Shown here: one piece after another, positions 14,215-24,975 of the stretch
Layout: every line of letters begins with the position of its first letter
How positions within the stretch are numbered: position 1 is the stretch's first letter
DNA from: Chromera velia
Taxonomy: Eukaryota; Sar; Chromeraceae
Length of the DNA stretch: 40,301 bases
Direction: 5' to 3'
Assembly (NCBI GenBank): GCA_018398765.1
Contig: JAHBMJ010003138.1
Span: forward strand, 31,286-71,586
Made by a program: the position numbers and the translations under genes
Notes under the pieces: model-generated
The model's database searches: none
Told to the model about the DNA's origin: nothing
The model's input: only the letters and a program-made list of their open reading frames with translations

Positions 14215-17200
14215 TTTTTGTTATGAATATTTATGATGGAATGTCATGGATTTCATATTTGTTCAGAATTGTTGTTTTAAGAAGAAAACCTTGGAACAGT
14301 AAGTCGTTATCGGCCAGACATGGAACACAAAAAGGGAAGGAAGGAAGGAAGCAAGCAAGGAAGAGTAGCAGCAGGGCGAGAAATGGAGGTCTCATCTACC
14401 TTCCTACTGAGGCAGGGGGCGGACGACTCTCTCTCTTTCTGTGCGCGCGCGCGCGCGCGTTTGTGTGTGTGTGTGTGTGTGTAATGTGTGTGAGAGAGAG
14501 AGACGGTCATACGAGACGATGAAGAAACGGGGTGAGGGAGAGAAATGGGAAAAGAAAAGAGAGACCGACACACAACCAAGAAAGGAACTAATCCCCATTC
14601 CCTCCCTCCCTCACCTGCAAGTATGAGTTCCCGTCTCGCACTGCCCATACAAATCACCACCAGTTTCCCCGCCCTCTGTCCCCCCATGCACCCCCATGCG
14701 AACATCAAAAGACTCTCCACCACCCCTCCCTCCTGTGAAACCTGCACCCGTCGCACCCCCACCCGAAGATGTGGGGCAACACCCACTTAGTGCGGCATGA
14801 ATGTGGACAATTCGACGGGTCGAGCTCTCAGAAGGGTCTGATACCGCACGCGGCGAATCTTTCTCTCTTCCCTCCTCACCCACAACTGACACTTCACCGC
14901 CATGATCATCACCCACCCCGTCCCCCCCATCACCCACAGGCCCATGAACATGAATATGCAAATCATCCACACTCTTTCTCCCTCCCATCCCTTTCCCAAT
15001 GCCGCCAATCCGGGACACCGGGGAGGCGGACCCCCCACCTGCTGTCTCTGTCTCATCTCCTGCAACAACAGAGAGGGCGACAGCGTCTCCAGAAGAGACT
15101 GCCCCCTCGACCTCTTCATCTTCTTCTTCTTCTTCTTCTCTCTTTCTGCTGCCATGATCACCACCTGCTTCAACGTTCTCATGGACACGCACACCTGCAT
15201 CCCCTTCCTTCATCTCCCCCCCGCCTCCTCCACTCCTAGAAGGCGAGGCAGTCGGTGACGGAGACGGGGACAAATTGAGCGATAGAGGAGGGTTATCCCA
15301 AGAGGCGGAAACACCAAGACCTGTGGAGTGAGATAACGTTGCTGCATCTGCAGCCTCGGTAAAGTCATCGCCATGCACTTTGCTGTTGCTGCTGCTATCA
15401 GCTGCCATGTCATCTCCACCGGCGCCAAGATTGCCACGACCGGCAGCGGCCCTCAACTCTGAGGAAGCCATTCGGACAGGACCGGTGCCGCCACCAGTGG
15501 AGGCGCCACGGGAGTGACCGTGGGGTCTTTGGAGGGTGGCGGCGCCACAGGGAGAGACGGGAGTGGTTTGGGGTCTCGGAGGAGGGAGACCTGAAAGGGA
15601 CAGTGAATCCTCTAGCCTTCCTCCTGCTGGATGCTGGTGGAGATGGTGCTGGTGGGCTGAAGAGGAAGTGACGGCATCAGCTGCAGGATCCATCTCGATG
15701 TCGGCAGCCTCGGAGTACACGTCGCCCTCACAATAGGCACCTGAGGGATCTCCTAGGAGAGTGGGGGGGGCGGAGAAGGGACGGGCGGGGTAAACAGACG
15801 ATGAGTCTTCGCTACCATCCCCCTCCCCCTCTCCTTCCCCTGAAACCACGGAGGAAGGGCCCCGCTCCCGCCCCGCCCCGCCTCCATCCCCCTCGTGCGA
15901 TTCCCTCTCACCCTCCCCAGACGCGGCGGCGGGGCGCTCGGAAAGCTGCGCGAAGCCCTCTTCTTCATCCTCCCCCCCAGCACTTGAAGCCGATGAGGCA
16001 GAGGGAGATTCTGAGGGTTCTACTGCTGCTGCGTGTGATGCCATGGGGGTCAACTGAGCAGGGGTGGCAGGGGAGACCGCTGCCTCGTCGACATCGACAG
16101 AGACACACGGCACGTTCTCTGCACTAAGCGCATCTGCTGCTGTGCGGGGGGCGACGCAGGTTGAAGGGCTTTCATTTGCATCTTCCTCACTCTCATCAGA
16201 ATCAACACCCCCTGTCTCCTCTGCTGGGCCACAAGACGGACCCGGACCGCCGGGATGGCAAAGAGGACAAACTTGATCTGTACCGCATCGACAAGGGCTT
16301 CCTGCAGGACTTCTTAAAATGGTCTCTCCTCCGGGAACGTACGTCTCTCCGGGACTGGTGAGCGATGGTGCAGGAGGAGGAATAGATGCTGAACCTTTAC
16401 CCTTCCAGTTACCACCCGGTGGCGTCTCTCTATCGGAACCCTGCCTTCCTGCCATCTTGTCACCCCCCGCTGCGTCGGGCAACCTGCCGTCTCCTGACTC
16501 GGTCATGAACGAGTCAGCAGAGTCTGAGGAGGCCTGCGCGTGGGGCGTCTTCGATGAGCTGCTTGCGTCTGTAAAATCATTCGGCAATACCGGCGACACT
16601 CTGCAAAACATGTGCCGAGGGCGGGAGGGGAGGAGCAGCCGGTAAAAAATAGTGGGGAAGGAGACGAAACGGCAAAACGATCGGAGACGAGTTTCACCAC
16701 AAAAGAGAGAAAACGGACGCAAACGGAAGGGAGTACTTGAAAAAAGGAAGTCTTCTATGGTTCCCGGCAGTCGAGAAAGAAGGGAGCTGCCCCCATCTGA
16801 CCTTCTGGTGGGAAAACTGCATGTTGCTCTTTCCGACCCTGTCGAGGGGCTCTCAGGTGACGTCCTTCCCTCCTCTGCAGGAAGGCAAAAAACGGCCAAA
16901 CAGCAGCAAACAATTCTCTATTTTTTTAAGTTTAAAGAGACAAAAGCGCACAAAATCGTCGTAGAAAACGTTTAAAAAAGGAGGAAAGATGAGAGGCAAC
17001 TTGGTCATTTGAGCCACACTCCAGTCTCCTCCATGTGCGTGACCAGCCGAAAAGGAGACAGCAAAGCGTTTTTGTGTCACCACTCCCCACCTGCCTGAAA
17101 AGCCACGTCAGCCCCCTCCCCCTCTTCCCCCAGTCAGAGCAGGACTTGACTGACTTGTACCCGGTCTTTCTGGCGTGAAGCAGTCTTGCTTCTCCGCCTC

Positions 17201-17230
17201 TTCCACAATACTCTCGGACTCCATGTTCAT
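1886..17230 (-). CDS. PUM: Giant Pumilio/PUF-family RNA-binding protein, 12-exon model
   Basis: PUF proteins bind UGU-containing motifs in mRNA 3' UTRs and control translation and decay. Exons, in order: 17230–17161, 16568–14615, 14076–14013, 13645–12980, 12444–10391, 10082–9284, 9082–9016, 8475–8144, 7751–7632, 7152–7015, 6054–5160, 4869–1886 (TAA at 1886–1888). Every junction is GT–AG, every phase matches, and the total is 10143 nt, or 3380 residues. Eight PUM repeats lie at about residues 1795–2088 and the splices join them in the expected places. The N-terminal ~1790 residues are Ser/Pro/Gly/Glu-rich with Lys/Arg/Glu tracts; the C-terminal ~1290 are Gly/Gln/Ser-rich with poly-Gln. Typical PUF proteins have about 900–1300 residues. 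Exon 1 (start MNMESESIVEE) is the least certain part: an alternative acceptor at 16600 would need a different first exon. A second gene covering the N-terminal arm is possible but not needed. Confidence 0.8.
1987..2022. repeat. (CTG)n tract encoding poly-Gln on the minus strand
   Basis: Twelve triplets, eleven CTG and one TTG, lie in the last exon of the Pumilio gene and encode about 12 Gln. Shorter in-frame CTG/CAG runs recur at about 2561–2575, 3570–3594, 4463–4478, 5428–5463 and 10819–10837, so Gln tracts are a repeated feature of both arms. Confidence 0.85.
7176..7275. repeat. (CA)n / (TAAA)n microsatellite in a Pumilio intron
   Basis: CA dinucleotide runs interrupted by CACCCAA are followed by a short AAAT run near 7257–7273. 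It lies in the intron between the exons carrying PUM repeats 7 and 8. Open frames over it are dipeptide-like and not genes. Confidence 0.8.
8966..9003. repeat. (GT)n–(GA)n microsatellite in a Pumilio intron
   Basis: A GT run flows into a GA run just inside the intron that follows the short exon 9082–9016. The donor of that intron is itself a GTCAGTCAG repeat. Confidence 0.8.
14160..14510. repeat. GACA/GA, CG and GT/GA microsatellites in a Pumilio intron
   Basis: A GACA run (about 14163–14178) passes into about 16 GA units (to 14210). Further on, a CG run (about 14442–14458) is followed by GT and GA runs (to about 14503). Both clusters are inside the intron between exons 16568–14615 and 14076–14013. 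Confidence 0.8.
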
Positions 17231-19097
17231 GGATTGAAACTTCACGCGTCCACACTGGATGACGCACTCACTCACTAGACAAGCAAACGGGAATGACTCT
17301 CAGGACTCCATATGCCTGCAATGAATCAGAAAAGCACATAGGGATGGGTGGCGAAAGCGTCTCAGCTAGGCTTTAGGTCAGTGTCCTCGGTCCTGGCTCC
17401 ACTCGCAAGCACATACACTCACCTTTGTCGGAGACTCAGGCAAGTGGTGGTTTCTATACGATCGAAGGTCACCTCGCGAAAGGAAGAAAACAAAACTCCG
17501 TACCAAAAAGCAGGCGAGGTTGCTCCTTGAAGCTATTGTACCGACAAGTCTCTCTGACTTGGAAGATTGTCTGTAAGCTTGCTAACTGTCAGTTGCGCTC
17601 TGCAAAAAGAATTTCAAGAGGGCTTCAGAGAGAGAAAAGTCCTCACAAAACTTCCACTGACAAGCTGACGCGAGACTGCGAGCCACATCATGCGGTCGAT
17701 CGGCATCGCGATACGCGTTTGCAGAATTAACCGCGCGCGCGCGGGCCGCGCGGGCGGCCGATCGATCAACACTGCATGTATAGGTTCAACTGGCGCGTGA
17801 GGAAAGCAACTCGTCTTTCTGACTGTCAGTCTCCGCTATCTTCTCGGAAGATACTCTGCCAGAAGTAAGCTTTCGACTTTCTGATCATCCTGCTACACAC
17901 TGTCACTTAGCACACGGTTGTAGCACTCCAGCACAGTCCCTGTGTTTCTCAAAGCTCCAAGCAGAGGAAGTTGACTTTCAGTGTGGCTACCACTCATTCG
18001 TCACTTTCTTCGATCACTTTCATTGTCTGCCTCCCTTCTCTCGGGCCGTGACGGACACTGCATCCCCTTTGGAGGAAGAATTTGCTCTGGTCGTTTACCT
18101 GGACCGTACTGATCCATTTTTCCCTGTCCCCTCTGTTTACCTTCGCCGTGTTCGGATGTACGCCCCTCTCTCACTCTCTTCATGACAACTCCGTCTCCTT
18201 CACCAACAACCCGTCTCTGTTCTGCTCCAGAGTTCCGCTTTTGCAGTCTGTAAGAGGCCATTCTACTGTGTTCGACCGATTCGAATTATCTATAGACCTT
18301 TGCGCTTATATGGATACATGGGAGCGGCTGACATCGCTTTTGTTCTGTCTTTTTCTGATCTCTTCGGTTTCAGTTTGTCTCTGTATCGGTATGTGTGAGG
18401 CCAACTCATTTGTGTCCGTCAGTGCGGTCCCCCGTTTATGCCTCCATCTTTCTCTTCCTGTCTATGCGTCTCTCTGTGTCTTCTGGGTGTATTTATGCAA
18501 GTGAGCCTACTCCCTGGTTTCCTCTGCGTGAGGCGGTGCGCTGATATGTTCTCGAGTGTGTTGGCTTTTTTTTCGGCCTCTAAAGTATTTGTCCATCGGT
18601 CCCTTTTCCTCGAAGGTCTTTCTGTTTTGGTCTCTTATTTGGTGCCTGCTGTTATGTCTACCTGCTTTTGTCTCTCTGCCCCTGCTTTTCGCCATTTGTC
18701 TACCTGCCGCTCTATCTGTCTCTTTCTGTCTTTGTCCGATGCGGTCTTCACCCTGAGTCATGCATCCCGATAACTCAACCCGCTGTATGAGGGAAGGGAC
18801 ATGGTCGAGCTGTAAAATTCAGATGTCTGTGCTTGCGCATAGATAGATAGGTAGAGAAAAGGGGGGGAGGGAGGGGGAGAGAGAGAGAGAGAGAGAGCGT
18901 CTTCGTCGGCGTGTTTATTCAACGACTCAACCACTCACTGACTCACCTCCTCTCTCCCTGGATCACGTATTCATCCATTCCTTCCTTCCTTCATTCATTC
19001 ATTCATTCATTCATGCATGCATTTACTTCTTTTCCAGGTGCAGAACCAGGCAGGGGAAGAAAGAGAAAAGAAGGAAGGGAACGAGAGGAAAGGGAAG
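17231..19097. promoter_or_regulatory. Head-to-head intergenic region between the Pumilio and Cdc37-like genes
   Basis: The two genes point away from each other here, so this interval should hold both promoters. A CG-dinucleotide-rich block at about 17730–17766 stands out, and GA and TTCA microsatellites lie at 18862–18898 and 18976–19012. A good acceptor (TTTTCCAG) at about 19030–19037 could end a 5' UTR intron of the Cdc37-like gene. Long open frames around 18000–18770 are low-complexity and match no family I recognise. No TATA box or start site could be fixed. Confidence 0.45.
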
Positions 19098-20159
19098 ATG
19101 ACCTCCAATTCCTGCAGCAGCAAAGGCGGCAGTAGACCGTTTGACTACACGAAATGGGACAAGTTGGAGAAAGCACTTGAGAGCGACGAGGAGGTCAGGA
19201 GGGAGAAGGAGACGGAGGCCGCAGCTGAAGAACACAGACGACGTCTCGAGGCCGCGATTGCGAAAGACCAGGCGGTGAAGGCTTTGAACTCTCGGGAAGA
19301 AGTGAAGAATTCAGACTCCCACTTTGTCCTAGTAGAGGACCTCCCCCGTGAAGATCAACTGGGCCCCGGGGGACTAGACCCTACCGAGGTTTTCGAGTCT
19401 CTTCCTGAGGACCTGCAGGAAGCCTTCGAGAATCAGGACAAAGAAGCAGTCAGTCAGTCAGGCAGAGAGAGAGCGTTGTTGCCATGTGCATGTCGCTGTC
19501 GGCCTATCTTTCTGCTTTTTTCCTTCCCCGCAGCTGCTGACGTTACCCGAGCGATCCCTTTTTTGTTGCTCCTTTGTCTTTTCTTTTTTTCATTCCTTGT
19601 TTGCATGCCGTTTGCGTGAAAAGAAGAAAAGGCCGAAAGAAAGAGACCGCTTGCGGAAGCTGACTGCTGCTCCCTCAACAGATGCCTCTGTCGACATTCT
19701 TGCATTGTCCTATTCTCTTTTGATATTTTTGTTGTTCTCACGAAATCACTTTTTTTGCCTAGACGTTCTTTGGATAGGGGGATCCCTCTACTTCTTTCCC
19801 GCAATGGGCAACTGAAGGAGAGACGAGAGAGGAATCGAAACGCCTGGACGGATGTATTTTCCTTGTATGCCATCCGCTGATGGCCGGCTCCATTGCCTTC
19901 CATAACCAGCTTGTTCCGCTTCTGCTTCCTTCACAATAAAGGTGACAAAAAATGGGAAATTAAGGCTTCCAGCCAAAATATCTTTCTCTTATTTTTTTCT
20001 CAGGTCATTCGAGGCTTCTCTGCTTTACCGCCTGAGGTCGCAAAGGTGCATCTACAGAGATGTGTGGACGCTGGGTTGTGGGAGGCGCCTTCGGATGACC
20101 CTCCTGAAGGTGAACAGAAGGAGGGAGAGCCGAAGATCAAAGAAATCACGGAGGACTGA
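19098..20159 (+). CDS. CDC37: Cdc37-like co-chaperone lacking the central Hsp90-binding domain
   Basis: Cdc37 delivers protein kinases to Hsp90. Exon 1 is 19098–19448, exon 2 is 20004–20159; the join is phase 0 (GTCAGT…CTCAG) and gives 168 residues. Residues 15–32 carry an FDYTKWDKLE segment followed by SDEE, like the Cdc37 N-terminus with its CK2 serine. A charged helical stretch follows to about residue 75. Residues 88–107 (LGPGGLDP…SLPEDLQ) and, across the splice, HLQRCVDAGLW match the Cdc37 C-terminal domain; from the Phe after LPEDLQEA to GLW the spacing equals that in the human protein as I remember it. Usual Cdc37 is about 380 residues. The ~200-residue middle is missing inside one continuous exon, so a skipped exon cannot explain it. 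The HPN motif after the CK2 site is also not seen. The ATG at 19098 puts the signature near the terminus. Confidence 0.85.
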
Positions 20160-20296
20160 TGCGTGCTTGGTTGCTTGCTGGCTGGCTTGCTGCTCAGTTC
20201 TGGGCTGTTCTTCACTTCTTTTGTTCGTTTGAGGGAGGGAGGGAGGGAGGGAGGGAGGGACACAGAGAGGAAGGGAGAGAAAGAATCGCTTGGGCC

Positions 20297-20334
<38 letters not shown>

Positions 20335-20430
20335 AGATGGGGTCGGATCGAGGAGTCAAGGCTTGGCCTTGAAAGGTTCGCCAAGGAGGAAACGAGAGGA
20401 CCGACCGGTCCTCTCGCGCAGCTACAGGCT
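20160..20430. repeat. GGGA and GA microsatellites 3' of the Cdc37-like gene
   Basis: Immediately downstream of the Cdc37-like stop codon there are about seven GGGA units (20232–20260) and about 15 GA units (20300–20332). This is probably 3' UTR or downstream flank. No gene is seen. Confidence 0.7.
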
Positions 20431-21949
20431 GGCAGATCATGATTGCAGCACGAATTTCGGAATTTGGAAGAGCCTTCGGAGAGCTTGGAATAGCTAGTGC
20501 AATAGCTTGGGCAGGAAAGAAACTTGAACTGCAAAGCCTACTAAGTACTAGACTAAGTACAAAGCTCGTGCAACTAGCTACAACAAAACTAGCGATAAAA
20601 CATCTAGCAAAACACTATTGTGAACTTCGATTTATATTTGGATCAGTACATAATTCTTCTTTAGACTAGTTTTTGAAATACTCTAGCTAGTAGTCTAGAG
20701 CCTAGCTTTTATTATAAAAAAAAACACCGTTCCTATACATGCAGCACTGTTCCTAGCACTGTTCGCACAGTTTTATAATTTTAAATTTTTATCTATGTCG
20801 TCGTACATATACGATCGAGATTATTACGGTATAATAATAGTAATTTGGTGATAGTAATTTAATTGGTGGCCTGGTAAAGCACTGTCGCCGTTCTACCACA
20901 AGTCTTTTTTCGTTTTTGAGTCTAGCCAGAATATGCCCCTGCAAACTGCAAAAGTGAAACGAAACCATAGCTAGCACGAGGCTCAGATAACAGATAAGAA
21001 GGTCTGTTCCTAGAAGCGTTCCCTAGAAGTCCTACTTCAAAGTCTGGTTCTCCTGATAGTCAATCTGGATGCCATAAACACAAGCCGTCCTGAAGCTATA
21101 ATGATTGGAGTGGCTACGGGCGCGCGCGCTTCCGCTCGGTCCCACAAGGCAGGCTCATGCGTTCTCTCAACGCCACCGACCGGCCCACGCCAACGCTTAG
21201 AGGCGGCACAGCTACAAGCATTCACGTCACACATGCCCATCCTCCCAAGGCGTATGTCCACGCACAATCTCAGAACTCGTACTCAATTTTAACCGCTTCA
21301 TTTCTCCTTGATGCTCCTTCCTTTCTCCCTCGCATCAGATTCGAATCACACAAGAAGTCGGTATGCAACGACCGACACGGGTTATTGGACACTGCTATAA
21401 GCGTGTGCGTGGAGTGCCAACCATTCATGTTGAACATCGCTGCCTCAAGCAAACGAGAACGGGATGACGGTGCATGCAAGCGATCAGTCATAACAAGAAG
21501 TTTCATGAATCTGTCACTGCATATGAGCTCATGTAGAGATCGCCCCACAGCCAGTCATACACTTTCACTCATCATCCATCCACTCACTCTGCAAACAATG
21601 AATGACGACACCACAAGCACTGAAGAGGCGGTGTCTGCGCAGTGGAGCTCTCCTCCCGCAAAGTGGTTCTGGTCGGTATGCATGAGGGAGAAAACACCAG
21701 AAACATTTTCGCAGTCAAAAAAGACAAAGAGATCCTGCAAATGCACATGTTAACTCTCTTCAGAGAGAAGGTACACAAGAATACACAGAGAGAGATCAGA
21801 TGTGCATGAGAAGATAAGAATCATTGACAAGACATAGAAAAAAAAATCTGTATCGAGATGCATTAAAAGAAGAATAAAGAGAGATAGAAAAACATGAGAG
21901 GAAGTGTCCTCGAGTCATTCCATTCAGCGTCAGTGTGTCAGTGCATCAA
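20431..21949. other. AT-rich, probably transposon-derived flank; no gene seen
   Basis: Base composition drops sharply from the GC-rich gene DNA to AT-rich DNA with many CTAG words (20490–20710). A 77-bp stretch at 20827–20903 recurs inverted near 34.6 kb. A plus frame of 198 codons at 21157–21753 shows no family motif and is not reported as a gene. The interval lies beyond the 3' end of the gag remnant and may be the rest of that element; no reverse transcriptase, protease or integrase motif is visible. Confidence 0.5.
20827..20903 (+). repeat. Dispersed repeat, copy 1 (inverted partner near 34.6 kb)
   Basis: This stretch, with the core words GATAGTAATTTAATTGGTG and TCGCCGTTCTACCA, aligns by eye to the reverse complement of 34562–34640 with a few substitutions and short gaps. 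It probably marks a transposable-element family. Confidence 0.65.
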
Positions 21950-22477
21950 TCAGTGTGTCAGTACATCAATCAGTGTACACCTCTCCCTTTCCCTCAGAGC
22001 CTCTCTCTGAAGGGGTGCTGCGGTTAACCTTAAGTAGTCGGTCTCATGCGCTTCCCCGTTTCTGGACTCCAGCAGGCGTTGGGGGAACGAGTGCATACGG
22101 TTGCAATGGAGAACGTTGGGTCCCCATGCATCATCCTCTCTCTCCCCCGTTGCCCTCACTGGGCTCTCGCCGTGTCTTCGAGCATCATCTCTCAAATCCG
22201 CATCCCTCTCTCTCTCCTCATCTCCGTCTCCCCAATACTCATCCTCATACTCGTCTTCTTCAGCTTTGAGACGGGCGGGACGCACACCTGGCCGTCTCCA
22301 CGGAGGCCGCTGCCCCAAATTTCGGCCTTGACCGTAGAGAGGCTGGCGTCGCCCCTGCCCGGCGTTCTGTCGTTGATCGTACCTCCCCCACTGCCTGTGA
22401 GGAGGATACTGCTGCTGCTGCTGACTCCTTTGCTTACCCCGGGGCGGAGGGACCTCATACTGTTGGTTCTGAATCAT
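21950..22477 (-). CDS. Arg/Gln/Pro-rich ORF directly behind the gag remnant
   Basis: This 175-codon frame starts 21 nt after the gag remnant's stop codon, on the same strand. Its first 70 residues are rich in Gln, Arg, Pro and Gly (a five-Gln run near residue 20), like a nucleic-acid-binding gag tail. The next part is strongly acidic, with Asp/Glu/Tyr-rich stretches. No protease, reverse transcriptase or RNase H motif is present. It may be the second frame of the retroelement or decayed linker sequence. I do not recognise the product. Confidence 0.35.
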   Translation of the reverse strand: MIQNQQYEVPPPRGKQRSQQQQQYPPHRQWGRYDQRQNAGQGRRQPLYGQGRNLGQRPPWRRPGVRPARLKAEEDEYEDEYWGDGDEERERDADLRDDARRHGESPVRATGEREDDAWGPNVLHCNRMHSFPQRLLESRNGEAHETDYLRLTAAPLQREALRERERCTLIDVLTH

Positions 22478-22498
22478 TTGCTTCTCTCTACCCCTTCT

Positions 22499-23440
22499 CT
22501 AATTATTCCTCCTGCCGCCACCGGGCTGGCTGCTGCGGGGGCCCGGGCAGTCGGACTGAATGTGCCCCCCCTCTCTGCACAAGTAACAATGGCCTTCTCT
22601 TCTCAGCTACTGCTTCTTGGCTCGAGAGAGAGCACTCAGGTCTATGGAGACTGGTTCTCCGTTCTTCTTTTGCTCCCCATTTGACTGCTCATAGTTCCAA
22701 TAGTTTCCTCTGTTCCCCCCTGTAACCCTCTTCTCTGCTTTCAGTGCTTCTGTGATCAGCTTCGGCAATGTATCTGGTTTGGGATGAATCTGTCCGGTCT
22801 CATCGGACACCGCTTTGGGGAGACCTGCCTTGTAGTCGTACATCAAGTCCGTCTGAGTCACGTCTGTCAACCGGCGCGCGATTCCCCTGAACTCGTCCGT
22901 GTAATCCCACACCCCCTTCTTTGCACAGTCTGAGATCTGTCTGATCTTGGATCAGAGGGTTTCTTGGACGTTGGGGTCAGGAAAACTGTGGTATAATGCC
23001 TCCTTCAGTCCCTCCAACGATGTGATGGGGATTCTTTCTGCCCTGGCCTCCTCTGCCAGCTTCAATGGGGGCCTGCTCCTCTGGAGGAGTCTTCGTGATG
23101 TGGTATAGGTTCTGCCATAAGGCAATCCAAGTATCCACATCTTCGGCCTTCTCCGAGAAGGTTTTGGGCTTCTTACGTTTCACGCTGGGAGGTGGAGAGG
23201 GACGTGAAACATCGCTAGAATAGCTCTGGAAGGAGGGCTGAGTGAGAGAACTCTGTTGTCCTAACTAAGCTTTCAATTCAGCAATTTCCTGTTGTTGGTG
23301 TTCCATAAACACCGACAGCTGCTGCACTTGGTTCAAAAGCTGCTCAAACCGTTCTTGGAGTGCAGCCTGGGCCTGGAAATTTCCTACCAGTGTTCTGTGC
23401 TCCTCCGGACTCAGTAGGCCAGACGAAGCCGAAACGGAAG
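22499..23440 (-). pseudogene. Decayed retrotransposon gag with coiled coil, capsid-like core and zinc knuckle
   Basis: Gag packages element RNA. Read 5' to 3' on the minus strand: a Gln/Leu-rich coiled-coil segment (about 23440–23270), a Lys-rich linker, a capsid-like region with the words DVDTWIALWQNLYHIT and VWDYTDEFRGIARRL typical of Ty3/gypsy-type gag, then a CX2CX4HX4C zinc knuckle (CYLCREGGHIQSDC, 22588–22547) and a TAG stop at 22499–22501. The frame is broken by stops at 23267–23265 (TAG), 22954–22952 (TGA) and 22609–22607 (TAG), and by a frameshift at or near the five-base G run 23067–23071. No initiator Met is seen, and no pol or LTR was found, so this is a fragment of an old element. 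Assignment to Ty3/gypsy is by pattern only. Confidence 0.75.
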
Positions 23441-23752
23441 AATAGAACTAGAATTGGAGTTAAATATATCTTTTAATTATTCACTCAGTGTTATTGAAGT
23501 CAGTGAAGGTCGGTTCAGATCGCTTTAAGTCAATTCTTCCAGAAGGTAAGTCAACTCGATTTGGAATTCAATTCTGTTACTCCGAGGTCAAGTTTTTAAT
23601 CGATTCTTTCTTTTCTTTTTTTTCAAAGTTGCATTTTATGCTTGTTTCCTGCAAAGGTTGCCAATTGTGAAAGTGTATCAATTATGTAAGTATATCATGT
23701 TTGACAGACTTTCATTTTTGAAAGTGTATTAAGTTTGACATACTTTGCCTTA

Positions 23753-23788
23753 ACTGATACAGAACCGATTAATCGGCTTTGTATCAGT
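23753..23788. repeat. 36-bp near-perfect palindrome
   Basis: The left half ACTGATACAGAACCGATT matches the reverse complement of the right half at 16 of 18 positions with no spacer. It could be the internal end of a short inverted-repeat element or a hairpin. Confidence 0.75.
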
Positions 23789-24954
23789 GTATCATCAGAC
23801 TCATTGCTTGGCTTTCTATCAATCTATTTTCCATCTTTCTTATTAACTCTATTGCTTTTTTTTTACTCAAGCTTTTTAACCTTATTTCTTTTATCAGCTT
23901 TCTGATATCGTCTGACTTATTTCTTTTATACCGAGTGTTTAATTCATTTCCATCTATTCTCTACCAATCTTCCATCAAGGTAAACATCTTTTACTGTATA
24001 TCAGCCCTATCAGACCTTGACTCTTACATTCCGATTGATCTTTCTCCATGACTTCTTAATCTATCATTCCTGTTGCTCAATTTAATAACTAAATATTTAC
24101 TAACAAAATAAGACTAGTCTATGTCGTTCTTCAAAGATGTTTAGTCACTTGTGATTAGAATATATTTAATTATCCCATGAAGTGATTGAATGTGATTGAA
24201 TAAAGTGATTAATCAGCCAAAGTCCGATTCTTACTAGTCTTTAATACGTTAGGTCATTCTAATGGTGCGTGGTTTTTTTTTACGTTATAAAAACAAATGT
24301 TTTGGGAGTAGCCTAGAGGCTTGTGCACATCCAGTGCACTGTATGCATGGCCCTGCCCATGCAGCCCGGGCCAGCCATGCACGCGCCGGCGCGGCCCATG
24401 TACTGCTCCTACTAGCGGCCGCGGCCATGCATCGGTGCATGCACTCGGAGCCGAATAGCCGATTGTACAGGTTGCATCAAAAATCGGGTCTTCATGCATG
24501 AGTTTCAAACACAAGGTAAGATGCAAACTTAAAGTCACAGCAAGCCATGATACCAGTCTGAGATGACTGAGGCCTGATATGTTCAGAGGATTAACTCTAT
24601 AGTTTGAAAATGAGTCAAATGGATGTACGAGACTTCTTTAAAGCAGTTCAACCACCGCTCGGCAAACCTATAGAATCATATACATGATGTAGTGTGTGCA
24701 TATTTATACAATGAGAACGTGTATGAACTTTCAACCGCGTATTCATATGATATGTCATTTGCTAGTTTAATAAGTTTATAAATGGTAAGATTTTATAAAA
24801 TTCTAGTAACACTGTAATACAGTCTAGTATAGTAACTGTTACACTACTGCCTATTAACAGTGCCTAACAGCTAGATAGCCCCTGTTTATCTTTTTCAAAA
24901 CCAATTTTTTATAGTTATAAACTATATTAAAAAAAAAAAAATCAAAAATGTAGC

Positions 24955-24975
24955 CCGGGGGGATCCGCCCCCCGG
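24955..24975. repeat. GC hairpin (8-bp stem, 5-nt loop) inside AT-rich DNA
   Basis: CCGGGGGG and CCCCCCGG flank the loop ATCCG, with poly-A upstream and TTAATTAATTT downstream. Such GC stems in AT-rich spacers often mark transposon ends or intergenic repeats; I cannot assign it. Confidence 0.7.

Noticed and set aside
18001-18504. Open frames on both strands in the Pumilio–Cdc37 intergenic region
   Set aside because: The plus frame is Leu/Ser/Cys low-complexity; the minus frame is a short basic stretch. Neither shows a domain or supported exon structure.
21157-21753. Plus-strand 198-codon frame
   Set aside because: No recognisable motif, no matching exon context, and it lies in transposon-like DNA with an equally open opposite strand.
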